A stretch of DNA of 64,000 bases from Akebia trifoliata (Eukaryota; Streptophyta; Magnoliopsida; Ranunculales; Lardizabalaceae), in NCBI GenBank assembly GCA_017979445.1, contig JADQWC010000458.1, positions 1-64,000 on the forward strand, written 5' to 3'. The notes beneath the pieces were generated by a model that made no database searches, was not told the DNA's origin, and was given only the letters and a program-made list of their open reading frames with translations. Within the stretch, counting starts at the first letter, position 1. Each line of letters starts with the position of its first letter. The translations under genes and the position numbers were made by a program. Below are positions 59,848 through 64,000 of the stretch, one piece after another.

Positions 59848-61584
59848 TGAAAGCGCCCTCGATCCGCGGGGTGCACGGATCCGCTTTTGACCTTTGAGGT
59901 TTGGGAGTCGCCACCTAGTTATTACGGTCTAGGAACCAATCAATGACTCTAAACGGATAAAAAAACTAATCTAGAACCAACAAAGCTGAATTCGGGGATC
60001 ATGTTACGGGGTTGGAAGGTGTTAGGCACCAACCCCGCCCGGTCAAAGCCGGTCTCTACTATCTTCCCAAATAAATTACATTGCTAACAACCTAGATGAT
60101 AATAAATAAAAAAATAAAAAAGGTTATACCTTTCCGATTACAAACTTTATTCCCTCAGATCTGACAAAAATAGCTCCTTGTACCGTATTCCCTTGCTTCG
60201 TTCTGTCTCCGGATTTGATTTCGGATCTCCGAGACAAGGTATCTCCTTATTTTTGGATCTAGACTCTTCGAGTTTATTATGGATTTTGAAGCGCTTTTGG
60301 AAGACTTTTGGGTGTTCTTTAAGCTAAAATCGAAGGAGGGATGTTAGGTAAGGAGTTGGGGCTCCAAAACCAGGGTTTATGGGAGGCTAGGAGGGCTTTT
60401 AGACCTACTTCTCTTAGGGTTTATGATTTGATACGAAAATAAGGTGTGAACACCTCTATTTATAGATGTTTTTAGGGGTTGATTTGGATAGAGTTAGTGT
60501 TTAATTAGAGTTGTGTTTTAGTTAGACTTGTTTTAGGTAGAATTGTGTTTTAATCAGAATTGTTTTAGGTAGAATTATTTTTTAGTTAGAACTCTATTAG
60601 ATAGAGTTATTTTTTAATTAGAACTCTATTATGATTTTGACTTTTGGTCTTATTTGATTGACTTTTAATATTTTGACTTTAGTCTTACTTGATTGATTTT
60701 TAATATTTTGACTTCAGTCTTACTTAATTGACTTTAATTTTGACTTTAGTCTCACTTGATTGACTTTAATACCTTGACTTTAGTCTTGCTTGATTTACTT
60801 TTAATTTTTGGAGACCCCTCCTCAATTATTTCTTTAATTCTTTGGACCCCCAAATGGAGGGGTCCTTAAAGAAATATCCTACGAACCCTCAACAATTTTA
60901 CTTGAAAACCCGATTAATCGATTTTTTTAATTCAAAATTTTAAATTAATTTCATCAATATTTCACTTTAATTATTTAATATTTTATTTATTAATTTCCAA
61001 ATTTTTAATTATGAAAATCATGAAATTACCATTTTACCCCCGGAGAGGACTTTTCACGTTTTAAGTCAATTTTTTATGTTCCAGGATGTTTTAGATTCAA
61101 TTTTTCGTAAGGAATTCAATGGAAATATTAGTTTTTGTTGTTTATGAAATTTTTTGTGTGAAATGGTTGTGAACTTTATGAGGGGCATTTTCGTAATTTT
61201 ATCAAATTCTGTGAAAATTGGCGAAATGATTTATTTGGTTTCGATTTGTTATTTTATGTGTTCGAAAGGATTTTCCTAAACGTAACGTAGGCTCTAGGGT
61301 TGTTTTGATGTCAGGGGTATTTTGGTAATTTGGTAGTTTTTTAGTGATTTTTATCGTGAAACTTCTTTTTGTCTGAAAAATGATGATTTCTATGTTTCTG
61401 GAGTCGTATTTTCCTAGCGTAGCGTGGTTTCTAAGATTTTGTCAGTTTGAGATACCTCATCCAGATTTCTGAAACATATCTGGTAATAAAATAAAGCAAT
61501 GGAATACACATCCATCATTGGGAATCATTGCGATCGGGTTGACGAGTTGATTAATCAGGCGAGTGCAAAAATAGGGTGTCTATA
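59848..61584 (-). repeat. 3' LTR of A3 (1,737 bp)
   Basis: TGTCTATA at 61577-61584 marks the LTR start and TGAAAGCG at 59848 the LTR end (TG...CA form when read on the minus strand). Homologous to A1's LTR (36978-38717), with variable tandem repeats at 60480-60640 and 60640-60800 (gactttagtcttacttgatt). Hairpin at 60007-60037; PBS-like TGGCGACTCC (minus) at 59913-59904. Confidence 0.88.
60007..60037 (-). other. LTR hairpin with 13-nt invariant loop (A3)
   Basis: Stem CGGGGTTGG / CCAACCCCG, loop (minus strand) TGCCTAACACCTT. Same stem as A1, same loop as B. Confidence 0.8.
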
Positions 61585-61829
61585 GATGCCCCTCTTTGGC
61601 AGAGGGTTGAAGCAAACTAGATAGCAAATTTATTTTGGTAGATAGTGCGATATCTGTATGCCAAAGCTAGTGACAGTTCATTTTACAGCCTGATTTAACA
61701 ATTCGTCGGGGTATTCGGATCATTGAGCGTAAACTCTCCCCGAATTAAAAAGGTTGTCAGGTCTTTGAATTTTAGAAAATTCTCCTTAACTAATGTGACA
61801 ACTGTGCAAGTGTGTGATTTAAAATCTGA

Positions 61830-62575
61830 GCATAATTTGAGCATAATCTGAGTGTAAACTGAGCAAAATTTGAATATAAACTGAGCATAAATTGAGCAAA
61901 ATTCCTAGAAAACCCTCGGCGGTAACTGAGCATAATTCCGAGAATACCCTAGACAGTAACTGAGCATAGTTCCGAGAAAACCCTCGGCGGCATCTGAGCA
62001 TAGTTCCGACAAAACCCTCAGCGACATCTGAGCATAATTCCAAGAACACCCTTGGCGGCATCTGAGCATAGTTCCGAGAAAGCCCTCAGCGGCATCTGAG
62101 CATAATTCCAAGAAAACCCTTGGCGGCACCTGAGCATAATTCCAAGTAAACCCTTGGTAGCATCTGAGCATAGTTCCGAGAATACCCTCGGCGGCATCTG
62201 AGCATAGTTCCGAGAAAACCCTCGGCGGTAACTGAGCATAGTTCCGAGAAAACCCTCAGTGGCATCTGAGCATAGTTCCGAGAAAACCCTCGGCGGCATC
62301 TGAGCATAATTCCGAGAAAACCCTTGGCGACATCTGAGCATAGTTCCGAGAAAACCCTAGGTGGTAACTGAGCATAATTCCGAGAAAACCCTTGGCGGCA
62401 TCTAAGCATAGTTCCGAGAAAACTCTCGGTGGTAACTGAGCATAGTTCCGAGAAAACCCTCGGTGGCATCTGAGCATAGTTCCGAGAAAACCCTCGGCGG
62501 CATCTGAGCATAGTTCCGAGAAAACCCTCGACGGTATCTGAGCAAAATCCGAGATAACCTTTGGCGGTAACTGAG
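61830..62575 (-). repeat. 34-bp tandem array of A3
   Basis: About twenty units of period 34 (plus-strand ctgagcatagttccgagaaa then accctcggcggcat), degenerating at the left edge (61830-61900) into simpler 'ctgagcataaattgag' units. CCGAG and CTCGG in each unit form a hairpin. As 34 is not a multiple of 3, the array gives long spurious open frames on the minus strand. Confidence 0.95.
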
Positions 62576-63399
62576 CAAAACTGGTAGAGGAATGAATGAA
62601 TTTTGGGAAAGAATGAACGAATTTGGAGAAAACTGATTAGAACGAATCGGAGAATGAATAAATCTGGAAGATAATGAATCTGGAAGAGAAATGATCGATT
62701 CCAAGAATGATTGGATCTAGAAAAGAATCTGGAGAACGAAAGAATGCCATATTTCCTATGTGAGATCCAAAATGCTTTTGTTTGAACCTCAATGATTTAT
62801 CAAAAAGTTTTATGAATTTAAAACCTGAGTTTTTATTTCTTTTGAACCTCAAAAGTTTTTTGAAAAAACTGTTATTAAGAGGGTAAACTTAAGTTTGGGG
62901 TTCCTATTATTTTTTAGGATTAACATTGCTCGAAGACAAAATGCCCCTAGTTTGACAATGTACGTGGCATTGAAGATAATTGAATACATCATGCAAAAAT
63001 TAAAAAAAATGCCCCTATTATAAGGGGAAAAAGTTACAAGAGAAAAAAAAAGGAAAGAAAATGCCCCTTGTATGAAGGTTTGAAATAATTGATTACCACA
63101 AGCGCAATAAAGATTCAACTTTTAATTTTGATTAATTTTATTAAAGATTTTGAGTCAGACTCAATAGAACAAAATATTTTCTTTTGGGACTCATCATAGA
63201 ATTCACCCTTTTCTCCATTGGTTCACTCGGGGAAGTAAACGTTTTCAAATCGATCGTAGACAAGATACTTGTGGCTTCTAAGTCTATGCTTAGTTTAAAC
63301 TAAGTATTAAACTTGATTATTCGGACTTCTGATGTTTCAGCTCGGACCGCTCTCAGCTTGAGATTTTCTTTTATTTTTCTTTGTTGCTCTAACTTTTGC

Positions 63400-63602
63400 C
63401 TAGATCGCCTTTTCAGGTTTTCAATCTAGCAAGCTTGCTCTAGCTTTTGCCTAAATCGCCTTTTCAGGTTTTCGATCTAGCGAGCTCTTCTCTTTTTTTT
63501 TCTTTGCTTTGATTGTTGCCAAAGTTGTCCTTTCAGATTTTTCAACCTTGCGAGCTTGCCTTAATTTTTGCCTAAGTCGCCCTTTTCGGGTTTGCAACTT
63601 AG
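63400..63602 (-). other. Four tandem ~30-nt hairpins (A3)
   Basis: 63400-63429 (CTAGAT/ATCTAG), 63451-63480 (on the minus strand CTAGAT/ATTTAG, one G-U), 63520-63550 (minus strand CAAGGTT/AACTTTG, one G-U) and 63572-63602 (CTAAGT/ACTTAG). Loops carry the same gaaaacctgaaaagg core (minus strand). Confidence 0.82.
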
Positions 63603-64000
63603 CAGGCTTCATCATTTTTTATCTTTTTCTTCTCCTCTGAACTTCTGGAGTTGCTGTCTGATCATGCTTTGCTATCTTCCTTGACTTCTCGCACGGTACT
63701 TAGGAGGACTTTCATGGGTAAGCTTAGGACTGGGTATAAAAAGAAAAGGGATTTTGAGGCTCAAAAACCCAAATGCCCCTTGTGTGACATTTCCTTTTAA
63801 ATTATTTTCTTTTTTCTTTAATTTTCTTTCCCACTTTGACAATTTTTTCTTTTGAATTATTTCTTTTTTAGATTTTTTTCTTTGTCGAGGAATCTATATA
63901 TTTTTTTTTATTTTGATGTGGTCGGGCCTGAAGTAACTTCTCAGGTTGCCTACGTACCCCAGAATTTTGGGATCAGACCAAAACGTAGTTCGAACCTTCC

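Larger units (their letters stand above)
59848..64000 (-). mobile_element. Family A element A3, 3' part (continues beyond the window)
   Basis: Minus-strand element. 3' LTR 61584-59848; PPT immediately upstream (plus-strand gatgcccctctttggcag, 61585-61602); 3' region with a 34-bp array (62575-61830), noncoding sequence, four ~30-nt hairpins (63602-63400) and the conserved block at 63925-63995 (ggtacgtaggcaacctgaga on the minus strand). The gag end would lie to the right of the window. Confidence 0.88.

Noticed and set aside
59848..61584. A3 LTR considered as the 5' LTR of A2
   Set aside because: It is preceded (minus strand) by a PPT and 3' internal sequence, so it is a 3' LTR; its length and sequence differ from A2's LTR and no PBS follows it.
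61819..62511. Several overlapping minus-strand open frames of 73-141 codons rich in SRNYAQMPPRVFSELCSD
   Set aside because: They are products of the 34-bp tandem array read in different phases; no start context, homology or composition of a real protein.
61830..62575. CRISPR-like regular 34-bp repeats
   Set aside because: There are no unique spacers; repeats are contiguous, and this is plant DNA inside a retroelement.

Overview
The window is nuclear DNA of a flowering plant, most likely a eudicot. It is A+T-rich and gene-poor, with nested LTR retrotransposons, foldback MITEs, an intronless class III (GH18) chitinase gene and fragments of typical plant genes. The species cannot be named from the sequence. 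The only intact host gene I see is the secreted chitinase on the minus strand at 9245-10144. There are no tRNA or rRNA genes and no bacterial-type features.

Left part (1-14136): fragments of a repeat family called 'A' here (1-445 minus; about 880-2960 plus), a decayed exon of cytosolic glycerol-3-phosphate dehydrogenase (3616-4030), and a minus-strand Ty3/gypsy gag-protease remnant (4601-7250). A block of about 5.3 kb holding part of that remnant plus the chitinase gene is tandemly duplicated (5155-10481 and 10482-14136). The second copy is cut in mid-gene, leaving a chitinase 3' half that abuts a retroelement. Copy 1 also carries two foldback MITEs sitting in TA microsatellites.

Middle (14137-38717): element A1, a 5'-truncated Tat-type element with gag plus only the first stretch of pol, is interrupted by a complete 17.0-kb Tat/Ogre-lineage element 'B' (19471-36506; target duplication GGCTC). 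B has 1.9-kb LTRs, PBS, gag, protease, RT, two RNase H domains, integrase and a long 3' region, all carrying frameshifts. Its 3' region holds a sense-oriented captured fragment of an HD-ZIP class IV (START domain) gene.

Right part (38718-64000): a decayed Ty1/copia element, a small non-autonomous LTR element 'C' (42679-45404) made of satellite-like repeats, an Athila-like integrase/ORF3 remnant (minus), and two more family A elements on the minus strand (A2 49452-57770; A3 59848 to the window end).

The most interesting signals are RNA-like structures shared by families A and B. (1) Three or four tandem hairpins of about 30 nt lie in the 3' noncoding region of A1, A2, A3 and B, with compensatory changes in the stem and a conserved GAAAACC...GG loop. 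(2) An LTR hairpin keeps an invariant 13-nt loop (TGCCTAACACCTT) while its stem is wholly different in A and B. (3) A PBS-like decamer lies inside the LTRs. Family A looks like a deletion derivative that borrows the machinery of a B-like element through these shared cis elements.
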